This document shows positions 1 to 11,637 of a stretch of 64,000 nt of DNA, piece after piece. The position numbers and the translations under genes were made by a program. The notes beneath the pieces are model-generated. The model saw only the letters and a list, made by a program, of their open reading frames with translations, made no database searches and was not told where the DNA came from. This stretch comes from Chrysomallon squamiferum (Eukaryota; Mollusca; Gastropoda; Neomphalida; Peltospiridae): assembly GCA_012295275.1 (NCBI GenBank), contig CM022665.1, forward strand, positions 42,848,152-42,912,151, written 5' to 3'. Numbering within the stretch: position 1 is the stretch's first letter; each line of letters begins with the position of its first letter.

Positions 1-26
1 GATTTAAAAAAAATATATATATTATT

Positions 27-79
<53 letters not shown>

Positions 80-180
80 CTTCTTTCTGTGTCTTTCATC
101 TCTCTCTCTCTCTTTCCTTTCTCTTTTTCTTTCTTTCTTTTTAAATAAAATTTATTTTCTGTGTTTTTGTTATGTTACAG

Positions 181-307
181 GTTTTGATGGGACAGTCTTT
201 GATTATTTTAATGGCATGGAAGATCTCAACAAACGCTGTGTTAGATTTGTTGGTGATGCTAATGAAAGAATCCAAGAAGACTATTTAAGGATACTTAGAT
301 ATTTCAG
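181..307 (+). CDS. TRNT1: TRNT1 exon with motifs C and D
   Basis: The acceptor is the TTACAG ending at 180. The exon opens with two bases completing a codon (probably Gly), then reads [17 protein letters not shown] through [10 protein letters not shown]. It contains the EDxxR motif, which in class II CCA-adding enzymes pairs with the incoming CTP or ATP. The apparent donor at 308-309 is weak (CAG|GTTTTT). The exon ends with two bases (AG) of an arginine codon. Confidence 0.93.
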
Positions 308-3023
308 GTTTTTATTCTCTTTAATCTAATTTTTTATATTATTATTATTATACTTTTTTGAGTACTCAGGTTGCATAGATGAACTGCTGATGTAATTTAA
401 ATTAGTCAGTGTAACAAAAATGTCCCCAAATGGTCATTTATGTTTTTTTCAATGGTATTTGTTATTATTTTATAAAACATTATCCACATATAAATTGTAA
501 TAATTGTAACAAATAAAAAAAAATGTGGTTTCCAGGATTAATTCTTCTTTTTGCACCTTAGAGCTATTTTCTAATTCTGCCAGTGCTCCAGGAATGTGGG
601 CTTTTATAAATAGAGAGATGCATATAAAAAAATAGTTATATTCTGTAATATGAAAACAAATTCAGAATAGTACTGATGTCTTAATCAAAATTAAAATATA
701 CAAAATGTTATTTATTAACTTTTGATTCCTGATACAAATATAATTGTACATGCATACTTGGACTCAGTCTTTGAGGGGAAATATATTTTAAATTGTTCAG
801 CAATTGTATTTTTAATTTACAGAGTTTTACGGAAGAATTGCCAAAGGTCCCAAATGTCATGACATGGAAACACTGGAAGCAATCAGAAACAATGCTAGTG
901 GTTTAGGAGGTAAAGCAAAAAAAAAGGAATGTTGAGTGATAGATTATTGATAGTGAAAAATATTTATTGTCATGAAACTAATGAACCTTTTGTCCTAGAC
1001 AATATCAAAAGTTTCTTATTTGTATATTTCAATTATTTTCTCTTTTAAATTGCTAGTTTAATATTAATTTTAAAATTACTGAAATATCTTTAATACAGAA
1101 TTTTTGTGTATGTTAAGCAGTGAATATGTCATTGTAGATTAACAGTTTTGTCACAGCTTTAAAAATATAAAATAATTAAAAATCCTACACAAGTAATATA
1201 ATTTATTATTCTACATACAATTAAATAGACACACAAACTCAGAAATTTCAGTAAACTTTTTTCTTTTTAACATTGAATGTACAATTTTTAAAATGATGTA
1301 ATTTCTTATTTTATTTTAGGTATATCTGGGGAACGAATTTGGGTGGAACTGAAAAAGATTATCATTGGAAACTATGCTGGAAGTATTATGGAAGAAATGG
1401 TTAATCTTGGTGTTGGAAAATATATTGGTAAGATAAAATATTTATTTTATTCTTAAGTTAAAAAATATTTATTTTATTGTTACACAGAACTGACCAGTTG
1501 TTTTAAATTTCATCTTAAAATAATTGAAGAAAATTGGAATAACTCTATATATAAAAAAATAATAATAATAAAGATTTAAAAAAAAAAAATTCTGAAATTT
1601 GATATTAATTTATGTACTGATCTCTAAAAATGCTCATTCAGGTGTAAGGGACATTACTCTTTCAGAGACATCACATTTGGAACTATTCATTTGTCAAATT
1701 TGCACACAAAGTCTTGATATGTAAGAAAATGTTTTAAAAACATTTCATTTATTTTAAAAATATTTTTAGTAAAAGGACTTGAATTTATTATTAATTATGT
1801 TATTACTCTTCAAAAAATTAGGTTCAATTCAAATTTATATTTTATTTTTAACACTATATCTATATAAAATATTAAAATTTATAGAACATAATTTTAAAAT
1901 GTTAGATTTACTTCATGAATAGAAAATTATTTATTTATTTATTTATTTAATTATTTATTTATTTTAATATATCAGGATTTCCTACCCATCCTGATATAGA
2001 GGAATTTTATGCAGTTTGTGAGAGGTCTGCTGACCTTTCACCTCAGTGTTTGACCTTGATGTCAGCTATCTTTCAAGATGAACAAGAGGTTAGTATTCTG
2101 GACTTAAGGCATGATGCATGTTCCTGAATCTTTATTTTATACACATATACACCCACACACACATACAGATATACATACAAATATATAATATACCTATACA
2201 TATATATACACACACCTATACTGAGGCATAAGGCTGCAGATGACAGTATTTTAGTTATTCAGAATAGAATAGGAGTCTTTGAGTCACTACAAACCAGTCA
2301 TGGGTGAACTGCAGGTCTTTCTGAATGACATGCCTAATTTCATGAGGAAAATAAAGTTTATTACTAGTGTGGCCTGCTTCATAAGCAATGTTCTCAAAAA
2401 AGGTTGCCGGTGTTTGTTACAACCCATTTTGACTAGATTTAGAATTAATGATATTTGGAGATTTATTGTAGAAAATACAACAGAGAACCAGTAGATTTAT
2501 ACTCCACATTACTTGTATTTTATATATTAATATTGTTTATTACATATTTATGATATACAAATGTATTTAGAATATAAAATTTATATATGATTATATATGA
2601 TTAATATGTTTTTTAATTGTGTTTTAGGTATACAATATGAATAAACGACTGAAAATGTCAAATGATGAAGTCAAACTGGGACTGTTTATTGTAAAACATC
2701 GCTCAGAATATGTTAGAGACAGACCCATCAAATACTGCAGGGATCTTTTGATTGATTCGACCGGCAAGGAACCAAAGGTCAAGGACAAAATATGTGAACT
2801 TCTCAAATACCATGGTGATAAAAAGGTTTTGCAGGCATTTTCTGCATGGACTCCACCAAAGTTTCCAGTCTCGGGTTATGATCTTGTGGAACGGAAAGTG
2901 CCTAAAGGTCCGGTTTTCACTAAAACCTTAAATGAGCTGAGACAGATGTGGAAGAAAAGTGATTTTAAAATGTCAAAAGACGAGCTGCTGGATAAAGTGG
3001 AGGAGGTGATGAAAACTGTTTGA
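181..3023 (+). CDS. TRNT1: CCA tRNA nucleotidyltransferase 1, 3' part of gene (5 exons)
   Basis: TRNT1 adds or repairs the 3'-terminal CCA of nuclear and mitochondrial tRNAs using CTP and ATP without a nucleic-acid template. Exons seen: 181-307, about 824-909, 1320-1427, 1976-2088 and 2628-3023 (TGA at 3021-3023). The visible protein is about 275 residues, against about 434 for the full human enzyme, so the DxD catalytic head lies in exons before the window. The first visible exon carries class II motif C (DYFNGMEDL) and the nucleotide-selecting EDxxR motif (EDYLR, then ILRYFR). Later exons give the neck, body and tail, with signatures such as [35 protein letters not shown] and FPVSGYDL. Identity rests on remembered similarity to animal TRNT1 over the whole visible length. 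The gene ends tail-to-tail with PALS1. One base of phase is unexplained between the first two exons. Confidence 0.95.
824..909 (+). CDS. TRNT1: TRNT1 exon, neck region
   Basis: It encodes [20 protein letters not shown] then RNNASGLG, matching the conserved RFYGRI...ETLEAI...GL block. The donor is GTAAAG at 910. Two tandem AGs (821-822 and 823-824) could be acceptors, but neither gives the right frame after the AG left by the exon ending at 307; exactly one base (824) is needed before the Phe codon at 825. The left boundary is therefore uncertain by a base or two. Confidence 0.85.
1320..1427 (+). CDS. TRNT1: TRNT1 exon, body
   Basis: The acceptor is TTATTTTAG before 1320 and the donor is GTAAGA at 1428. 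Phase 1 in and phase 1 out. It reads [20 protein letters not shown] then [15 protein letters not shown]. The [12 protein letters not shown] stretch is a hallmark of the animal enzyme. Frame is continuous with both adjacent exons. Confidence 0.94.
1976..2088 (+). CDS. TRNT1: TRNT1 exon, body/tail
   Basis: The acceptor is ATATCAG before 1976 and the donor is GTTAGT at 2089. It reads [20 protein letters not shown], then a segment ending [11 protein letters not shown], and leaves phase 0. The order and spacing match the region after the ISGERI exon in animal TRNT1. Confidence 0.92.
2628..3023 (+). CDS. TRNT1: TRNT1 last coding exon
   Basis: The acceptor is GTTTTAG before 2628, entered in phase 0 with [20 protein letters not shown]. 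It ends [18 protein letters not shown] and TGA at 3021-3023. The ATG at 2637 is internal, not a start. The tail domain binds the t[11 protein letters not shown] and [13 protein letters not shown] correspond to the conserved C-terminus of the vertebrate protein, including the final short basic helix. Confidence 0.95.
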   Translation, partial: VYNMNKRLKMSNDEVKLGLFIVKHRSEYVRDRPIKYCRDLLIDSTGKEPKVKDKICELLKYHGDKKVLQAFSAWTPPKFPVSGYDLVERKVPKGPVFTKTLNELRQMWKKSDFKMSKDELLDKVEEVMKTV

Positions 3024-3910
3024 AATTCTGCTACACATGTTCAAAGTCCACAGACATTTACTAACGTAATTTTACATGTGTAAATTAATTTATTTATTAT
3101 TATTTTTTTTTTTTAGTTAATTTCTTTTAATTATTTATTTGTTGTTGTTTTTTTAATTTTACTTCATTTTATTTTGTTACTTATATTTTAGGGTTATATT
3201 GTTTATTTTTCAGTTGTATTATTAATATTTATTCAGAAATTTTAGTTTAATAGTTGTGTTATTATTCATTTATTCATTTTTAATTATTATTATTATTTCT
3301 TTATTGTTGATTCTGTTAATGTATCGCTGCAGAGTGTTTAGAGTCCAAAGATATTACTGGACACATTGTGATATTATTCATATGTTGATGGATACATAAT
3401 ACTATACCAATTTATTTAAAATGAAATATTTTCCAAAAAGTGAAATAATTCACATTAAAAAGAAAGTAACAAGCAAGGATTTCGTTTTCACAACGAGAAC
3501 TGTTTTAAGGAATATGTCATGTGGAAATCGTATGAGAAAATGTAAGTATAATGCATCTTTAGTGTTTCATAATTTGGAGTATTAGCTTGTAAGCATTTGT
3601 ATTAGAAAAGATATCAAGTTAAAAGTAAATGAATTAGCAGAACAGAATCATGTGGCATTTTATTGTAAATTTGTTTTCAGAAGTTACTTACTCTTATGTT
3701 CAGCTTTCTGCAGCTTAAGTTGGTTCTCAATATTTAAATTAAAAACAGAAAATGGACCTGGTTGATCCATTTATCAGCATTTATTATTTCAAATTTAATT
3801 TGTTTTTATTATTATTGTTTTTGTTTTTTGTAAATGAATTTCATGTAATTTACATTTGTTAAAACATTTTAAATGAGCACATTTTTTCCAAATAAATTTA
3901 TTTTGTAGAA
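3024..3910 (+). other. Probable TRNT1 3' UTR
   Basis: AT-rich, non-coding sequence follows the TRNT1 stop. The clearest late poly(A)-signal hexamer is an AATAAA starting at 3891. The end chosen is a guess from that hexamer; no transcript evidence is available. Confidence 0.4.
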
Positions 3911-4644
3911 AAATAAGGATTTTGTGTTTTGTAATAGAAATTATGCTCAGAATTTAATTCTGCACTACAGAAACATCAACAGTATTAATAACAAAGGAAG
4001 GAAGACAAGTTTTAACTACTCATTTAGCATACATTTTTAATTTAATTATATAGCACAATAAATACCTTTTAGGACTCTAAAGAAAATAAAAGAAGAAATT
4101 ATTATCATTATTATTATTATTATTAGCAGCAAAGGATCATTATGTTAATCATGGTAACTCACTGGTAAGGAAAATAACTGTGGCAACACTATGACTGATT
4201 TGTCTGCTCCTAATCCAAATCTTAAAGAAATTATTCTTCCTCTGATACATAATAAACTTCATGTTTTTTTCAATAGAACAAGTTCCAAAGTAGGAAAAAT
4301 TAAAACAAAAATAATTTTTTTGTGAAAATTTATTAATTATTCAGAGATAATATGTACATCCCTGGCATGAGAAGAATTGTAATTTTGTTTAATATACAAT
4401 GTTGTTCCACAGGCAGAGAAAACAAACTCTACAAAAGTCTAAAAATATAATAATAACTTTGATAAATACACATCCTCTGAATTACTTATCATGTGATTAT
4501 GTTTCTATGAGATATGTACAAAACAGCAAGGTTTGTCATTACTGCCTTTTAAAATAAGCACTAACCACAAACACTGCCAGATTATTTTTAAAAATAATAT
4601 TAATTTTGGTTATGTACATCCATATATATATATATGTGAATAAT

Positions 4645-4675
<31 letters not shown>

Positions 4676-5873
4676 GAAGAAGATTATTTCAATGTTTTCT
4701 AGGCAGACAGACCAAAAATGGGTTGTGAAAGAACAAATTTTTTAAAAAAAATGTAAAAAGTTCTATACAATATACAAATAATATAACTGAAAGACTAAAA
4801 TTATAAGATCATTTGCAAAGCTTTTGAGATGGTCTATAATTCAATTTTTAAACCCCAAGGAACTAAAATCTAAAGGATATAGACATGAATTTAAATTTTT
4901 CTGTTCATTTACATCAATATCACTGTTTTACTTGGAACTAGAAAAAAAACTTTCCTAATAATAAAGTATGATATAACAAAATGAATGTGCAACAAAAACT
5001 ATTTTCTGATAAACCCTGTTATGGTCTGTCTACCACAGCAGATAACTATAAACTTTTTTCTTAAATTATTTAGTTATCCTGGGCTAGTTCTGAATCTGTC
5101 TATGATTTGGACCCTTTGTTTTATGAAGAGATTTGCATGTATAAAGCATTTTATAGATATTTACAATATTATAAAGAGACTCGCCAGTAATAGAGATATA
5201 AATTGTAACAGTTAAATGTAAAAATTAATGTAATAATATAGTTAATATATCAAACATTAATATAACAGATTCTGAACAAATTAAAATTCATATTACACAT
5301 CATGGATATAAAGATTAAAAAAATAATAATAAAATAATGATCATTCTTATCCTGTCATGCAAAAAAATTTTTCTTGTTTTTGGGTGAAACTTTTTAAACA
5401 TTATTATATATATATATATATATATATATATTACATACTCTTTTTTTCAAGTAATATTTTATTTGCAATTTAAAAAAGAAATAAGTTCATGTTAATTCAA
5501 TTTTTACTCTCACATTCAAATCCATCCAAAATTATTTTATTTATTTTATTTCATTTTATGTTATTATTATTATTATTATTATTTTTTTTTTATTATTATT
5601 ATTTTTATTATTTTTTTTTTTGGCCTTGTTTGGCACTTCAACTGCTGTTTGTATATTTACAAAGCAATTTATGAATTAAAGAAAAAAAAAAAAAAAAAAA
5701 AAAAAAAAAGAAAGTGAAAACTTTAAATTATTGCTTAATGCAGACAGATAACCTGAGAAAAACTAGTCCTTGCTCTGTGGTGAAGTACATGTACACCAAC
5801 AGTTATCAGCATCAGTACAAGTCGGATCCACTCCATAAGCTGATTAAGCAAAAAAAAAAAAAAATAATAATTA

Positions 5874-5904
<31 letters not shown>

Positions 5905-8900
5905 ATCATGAAATAAAATAATAATAATAAATAAATAAATCATGAAATAAAGTAACTGTATGAACAATGGCACTACAATACAAGCACTGATGATAAATAC
6001 TAAATTATATGGAATGTTATATAAATAAATTTTTGATGATTATCTCTGAGTATTATGATGAAATCCACTTGATGGATTCTCTGATACAAAAAAAAATATT
6101 ATTAATCATGATAAAACCATTTTACAGTGGATTATCTGTCAAATATTAAATTAATTAACCGGTAGAATTGTTAATTCTACACACAAAAAGCCAATCAAAT
6201 GAAAGAATAATGTAATAGATTATCACAACATATGTCATATTTACAGTATCTCACGACACCTTTATCTTAGAACATGACAGTACCTTCCATAAAACTTTGT
6301 TTGAGGCAGGAGGTTTGATACATTCCAAAACAACTTTATTAGCATCTTCACAATTTCTTGCTTAATTTAAAGTATTAAAAATGAAGCCATGTCCACAGCA
6401 GCTTTATCTTTTGCAGGATTTCTTTTGTCAGTGCCTTTTATTACATCATTATTTCAAGTTTCTGAAACCCACACAGTTGCCATTTTTTGACTGTCACAGA
6501 ACTATGCCAAATCCCTTGACTTTTCTAAGACATTCTGTGAACCTTTCTAGATCATTATCTATACTTAGTGCTAGTCAGAATTATAGAATAAGTCTGTATT
6601 GGAAACTAATACAATCATAAAGCTGTTTGTTTCTGTTTCATGCAGCAAGATTGTAAAACTTGATTCTGTTCTGTTCTGTTGCTGATTATTATTATTACTA
6701 CTTGATATTAATTGATTTTGTTACAGAAAAACAAAAAAAGAACTTACTTTTTTTTAATTCAAGACTGCATAACCATACTTTTATTTATTTATTTTAAATA
6801 AAATCAAAATAATGTTACTGGTTTGTTGTTTTGATTGTGAATGAATTCTGCATAAATGGAAATGGTATGAATATGAAATTTATTCCTCTATATATATGTA
6901 TGTATATATATATATTGTTGTATGAATACATTTGGTAGTAGTTTAGTAATTTGGCATAATGTGTCAGTATATAAGTACATTTTTAATATAGAAAAGGAGC
7001 AACAATATTTGATATGTTAAATACACATATAAAATACTTAAATCCAAAGCTCTAGTCATTCTACTGAAATGGACAAAAATGATCATTTTATGTTGTTTTT
7101 TGTTGTTGTTGTTTTTTTCTTCCAAAAATAATGTATCAGTTTTTTTTTTAATAAACTGAAATCTCTAAAAGATTAAAATAAATGATGAAATTAATGATTT
7201 CTCTTTTTCCATGATGATGTTTTCAAAACTGAAATCTCAAATTAAATTTTAAATAAATAATAAAAAAAATATAATTACTGAAGAATGAAATTAATGAATT
7301 GTGTTTTTAAAGGTAATATTTTCAAAACTGAAATCTCTAGTCACTCAATGTAAATAACTAAATTAGGAGAATAATTTTAAAAATTAATACTTGGAAAAAT
7401 AAAATAAATAAATATGCCATTAAGAGCTGAACAAAGTGTAATATTGAGACATATTTTTGTTTACATTTTAAAAGGTGACCATTATAAACCTCAAAGGTAT
7501 TTGGGACACTAAAAAAACTCAAAATTTGAACTATCAAATACAATTATTGGAATGTTTTTAACTATAATTATTATGGTTCAGTCATCCTTAACATAGCTTT
7601 AAAAAATGTTCCCCGAGTTTGAACACCTAAAAAATCTACAGGAACTTTTTTTTTATAGATATGTCAACCTTAGCAAAGTCTGAAAATTTTACATAGTATG
7701 TTTGAACACCCTAATGAAACTACAGGAACCTTTTTACTATAAAATGCTTCCATCACTTTTGGCAAATTAGTTCACAGATTACATTTTGACAATTTGATAA
7801 AACTGCAGGAACTTTCTATTTAATGTTGAATGATCCTCTCACCCTTGGCAACCATGTAGTTAGACTGGAGGACAGTGCCCAACTCAGTATGTGACCATTT
7901 CCTTCAGAAAAATTTGTAAATAATTTTAATTAAAATGAAGAAAAGACAAGAAGATTAATGAAGAAAAGAAATCTTGAAAACATTTGGCACAAGAGACCAA
8001 TTCTCTAATAAATAAAAACATCAACTGAACCAAAATGAGCCTTTAATTAATCAGTCAGTCAACGATAAATGATAACTTAGCACTGAAATATTTCATGTTT
8101 TTGATGAGAGACAAAAGATAAATATACCAGAAGCTCAAAACTGAAATTCATACTGGTTTGGTGTGTAGTGAAACAATTTGGAGCTAACTGGAAATAAAAA
8201 ATAATAAATTTATGATGGAAACTATTATTATCAATGATAGTTTAATGTGCTTTGATAGTTTAATGTGCTTTGATAGCTTAATGTACTTGAGTTTTCTTTT
8301 TAATTTGAGCTTATTTTTATTTGTTTTTATTACAAATCTAGCAATATACATTTTTTATATTTATATAACTTTTTTGTTTAACCTTTCATTCCTTTCTTAG
8401 AATTATGAAACTAACTCAGCTGTACTAAGTTTCTGCCTCTCAAATAATCTGTAGAATACAATGACATCGGAAAACGAAATAAGAAAATAAAAAATGGTTC
8501 CTGGTCAGTTCAAGAGAGAAATATGTACTGAAAACTTATTTCGAAAAATAAATTAAGAAGCAGAAGAATCAAGAATACACTTAAAAAATAAAAAAAAAAA
8601 ACACATTCTGGAATATACATTTAAAAAAAAAAAGAATATTGATTCAAAGATACACATTTTGTATTAAAAAAAGAAATTGTTCAGAAAACAAGACATAAAC
8701 ATGTTTGTATAAAAAATAACAAGAACATTTTTTTATTTTATTTTTATATAAAAACCCCAATGCTATAAGATCATTACCCATTCATTGCACATGTCACAAC
8801 CTTGGAAAACAAAAAACAAAACAAAAAAAATCAGAATTTCTTCATCACAAAACGAAGTCACAGCTTTGTGCTCAGAATATCAACTTGATAAAACATTTCA

Positions 8901-9642
8901 TAAAATCAGATCAAATCCTTACATTACCAACTGTAATATCATTTCTGTATGCTGATACACCTTTTACTGATAACAGTCTTTAAGGTACAGTATATTTCAT
9001 TTTTTATTTATAAAAAAAAAAAAAAAAATAATAAAATAAATGGAGGTTTTATGTTTCAGATTTTATTTAATTTAAAAAATATAAAATGTCCATCTGCAAA
9101 AAAAATAAGGCAAATGTTTAAATTGTTTTCTAATTTTTTTTATCTAAGTAAAAAAATAACTAAATGAAAACTATATTGTATATATATTTTTCTTTAAAAA
9201 TTATGTTTTCCTATTTATGTGACTTTTATTTTAAACTTTCATAATTATATTTGTCAGTATATAAATGAATAACATTATCTTTACAATGATATGATGTTAA
9301 CTGTACCTGTATATAAAACATCTGATGCACGTATCCACATATACAATATAATATTTTAAAACCTCTATGCATATATGTTGATTACTGTACATTCATGGAA
9401 GCTTTTCTTAAAACGGATGATAACCATTACATGTAATAATATAACGTGTGTGTGTTTTACATGTAAACACAGAACTGAAGAAACACACCTCCACAGAAAT
9501 TCCTCAACTCTTTTTCAAAACACCAGTTGAGAAGTTAATCCGAGACTGGAATATCAAGATTTAACAATGTGATGACGTAGCATCATCGAAACTGGTATCG
9601 AACAACAGAGTGATCACACGACTCGCAGGATTAGTTTAACAA
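3911..9642. other. Convergent intergenic stretch / PALS1 3' UTR
   Basis: No coding region is supported here. It is AT-rich with homopolymer A runs (4651-4675 and 5682-5709), a TA run (5405-5430), AAT/AAAT runs (5875-5940) and two degenerate tandem blocks (7090-7345 and 7560-7850). The right part is the 3' UTR of PALS1 (- strand). TTTATT on the + strand is so frequent that its poly(A) site cannot be placed. Confidence 0.6.
7560..7850. repeat. Degenerate ~95-bp tandem repeat
   Basis: About three imperfect copies built around GAACACC..ACTACAGGAAC and CTTxGCAAA, followed by a poly-T stretch. It lies in the convergent intergenic interval and has no coding potential. Confidence 0.5.
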
Positions 9643-9831
9643 TCACATGTAGTTTGTGTCCAGCCACTGCTTGGGAACCCACTGCGGCTCCATTTCTATT
9701 CTGTTTATCTCCCTCAGTAACTCGTCGTACGACCTGTCTATGTCACTGTTGACGAGGATGTAGTCGAATAAATGTCCACACACATCTTCCACCTCTCTTG
9801 CCTTCTCTATGATCTCTCTCAGCTCTTCATC
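9643..9831 (-). CDS. PALS1: PALS1 last coding exon
   Basis: It reads [62 protein letters not shown], stop TGA at + 9643-9645. The QWVPxxWL terminus is characteristic of PALS1; this protein has a few extra residues after it. The acceptor is TACTTCCAG. Confidence 0.96.
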   Translation of the reverse strand, partial: DEELREIIEKAREVEDVCGHLFDYILVNSDIDRSYDELLREINRIEMEPQWVPKQWLDTNYM

Positions 9832-11593
9832 CTGGAAGTAAAGTAAGTAAATTAATAAATAGCAAGTGATTAAGTAAAATACATGTGAACATAATAGTAA
9901 CAATAATAAATAAATACATAAATAAGCAAAATATATGTAAGTATTATTAAAATAAATAAATAACAGATAATCAAAAATATATAATCTCAATAATTTTTTC
10001 AATAAAAAAATATATAAATAAATAAATAAATAAATAAATAAGCAGCAAATAATTAAATAAATAAATAAATAAATAAATATGTAAATAATTTTCAATAAAA
10101 ATACAAAATAAAAAATAAATAAATGAATAGTTAAGAATCTGTAACAGGTGTTTTCTCTCATACCATCATTACAAAATCATTATACATTTAATAAACTTAT
10201 TTATACACACATCAAACCATCTTTATTCATTAAGTCATTCATATATTCATTTGATAATTTTTCTTATTCTTCTAATCATTCATTCGTCAATCATCTGATC
10301 ATTCAATTATTCATTTGGTTTTTCATTTATTCATTTGTACATTTATTTATTAATTTGTTTGATCATTTATCTGATAATTCATTCATATCATTCATCTGAT
10401 CACTTATTCATTCATTATGTCATTCATTTAATCATTAATTCATTTGGTCATTCATTCAATAATCTGGTCATTAATTTATTCATTCAATCATTAATTTATT
10501 TATTTATTCGATCACTAATTATTTCATTCATTTGATCATTAATTTATTCATTCATTAATTCATCCATTTGTAACATCACTACCAACAAAGCAAATTTAAA
10601 AAAAAAAAGCAAGATACAAACAAGTACTCACCGATATACCAGTTTTGCCCAGTTTCTGATGAATTGCTCGTAATTTTTCCAGGTTTGGAGGACAAATAAA
10701 TATCACGTAAGGTTTCAAGTCTGAACTCCTCAGCATCTTTAAGGACTGGAAATAAAATAATACAGTTATTATAAAACAAAATATAAAATTTTAAAAATAA
10801 TGTAATATGAAGGTCATAACAATAACAATGAAAAGAAGAGTAACTGTAATAATAACAGTAATAAAATGATATCAGTACATTCAAAACACAATGTTGAGTT
10901 TCAGTTACTTTCAATATTAGTTGTGTTTTTTAATTTATAATTATTCTTAAAAAAGGTAATTACCAGTATCGTGGAAAATCATTCAATATAGAACTGAATT
11001 CAGATTTTTATTATATTAATTTTTTTTTAAATTTATTTATAGATGGTCAATATCAAGCAATAACAACTTCTGCTTTTCTCTATAAAACATACTGACCTTG
11101 TGATGTTAACAAGCACCACTGAGTCTTTTGGTGAGCATGTATTTTTTACAAATAACTGATAAGAAATTCAGTGTATTGTGATGACTGAAGCCATCTGTAG
11201 GTAAGAGATTATGATGGTGGTTGCTATAATGATGTATTATGATCATCACTGTACACACAGGAGAAGTCACAGTTATGATTCTGACAGTGAGCACTATTGA
11301 TACTCAATGCTGTGACTAACTGAATGAATAAAAAGCTCACCTCTGGGTTAAGGTTAAGTACACAGATCTGTCCTTTGTTTACGACTTGTCTGATGGCGTT
11401 CACACTCGTCCCGTACAAGTTCTTCTCAAACTCCCCGTACTCCACAAACTTGTTAGCAGCAATGTCATCCTCAAACGCAGGTCTCGAAATGAAATGGTAG
11501 TCTTTACCATCGATTTCATCATCTTTCTTAGTTCTACTCGTATCTGTGGTAATCATAATAATTTTAATACAATAATAATAATTATAATAATAA

Positions 11594-11637
<44 letters not shown>

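Noticed and set aside
2279-2494. Small + strand frame inside TRNT1 between the last two exons
   Set aside because: It lies in the intron, opens without the needed phase, and no TRNT1 sequence matches it.
10633-10914. Frame reading [20 protein letters not shown] at the GUK exon
   Set aside because: It is one frame off the true PALS1 reading; phase 0 entry gives [20 protein letters not shown], which matches the family.
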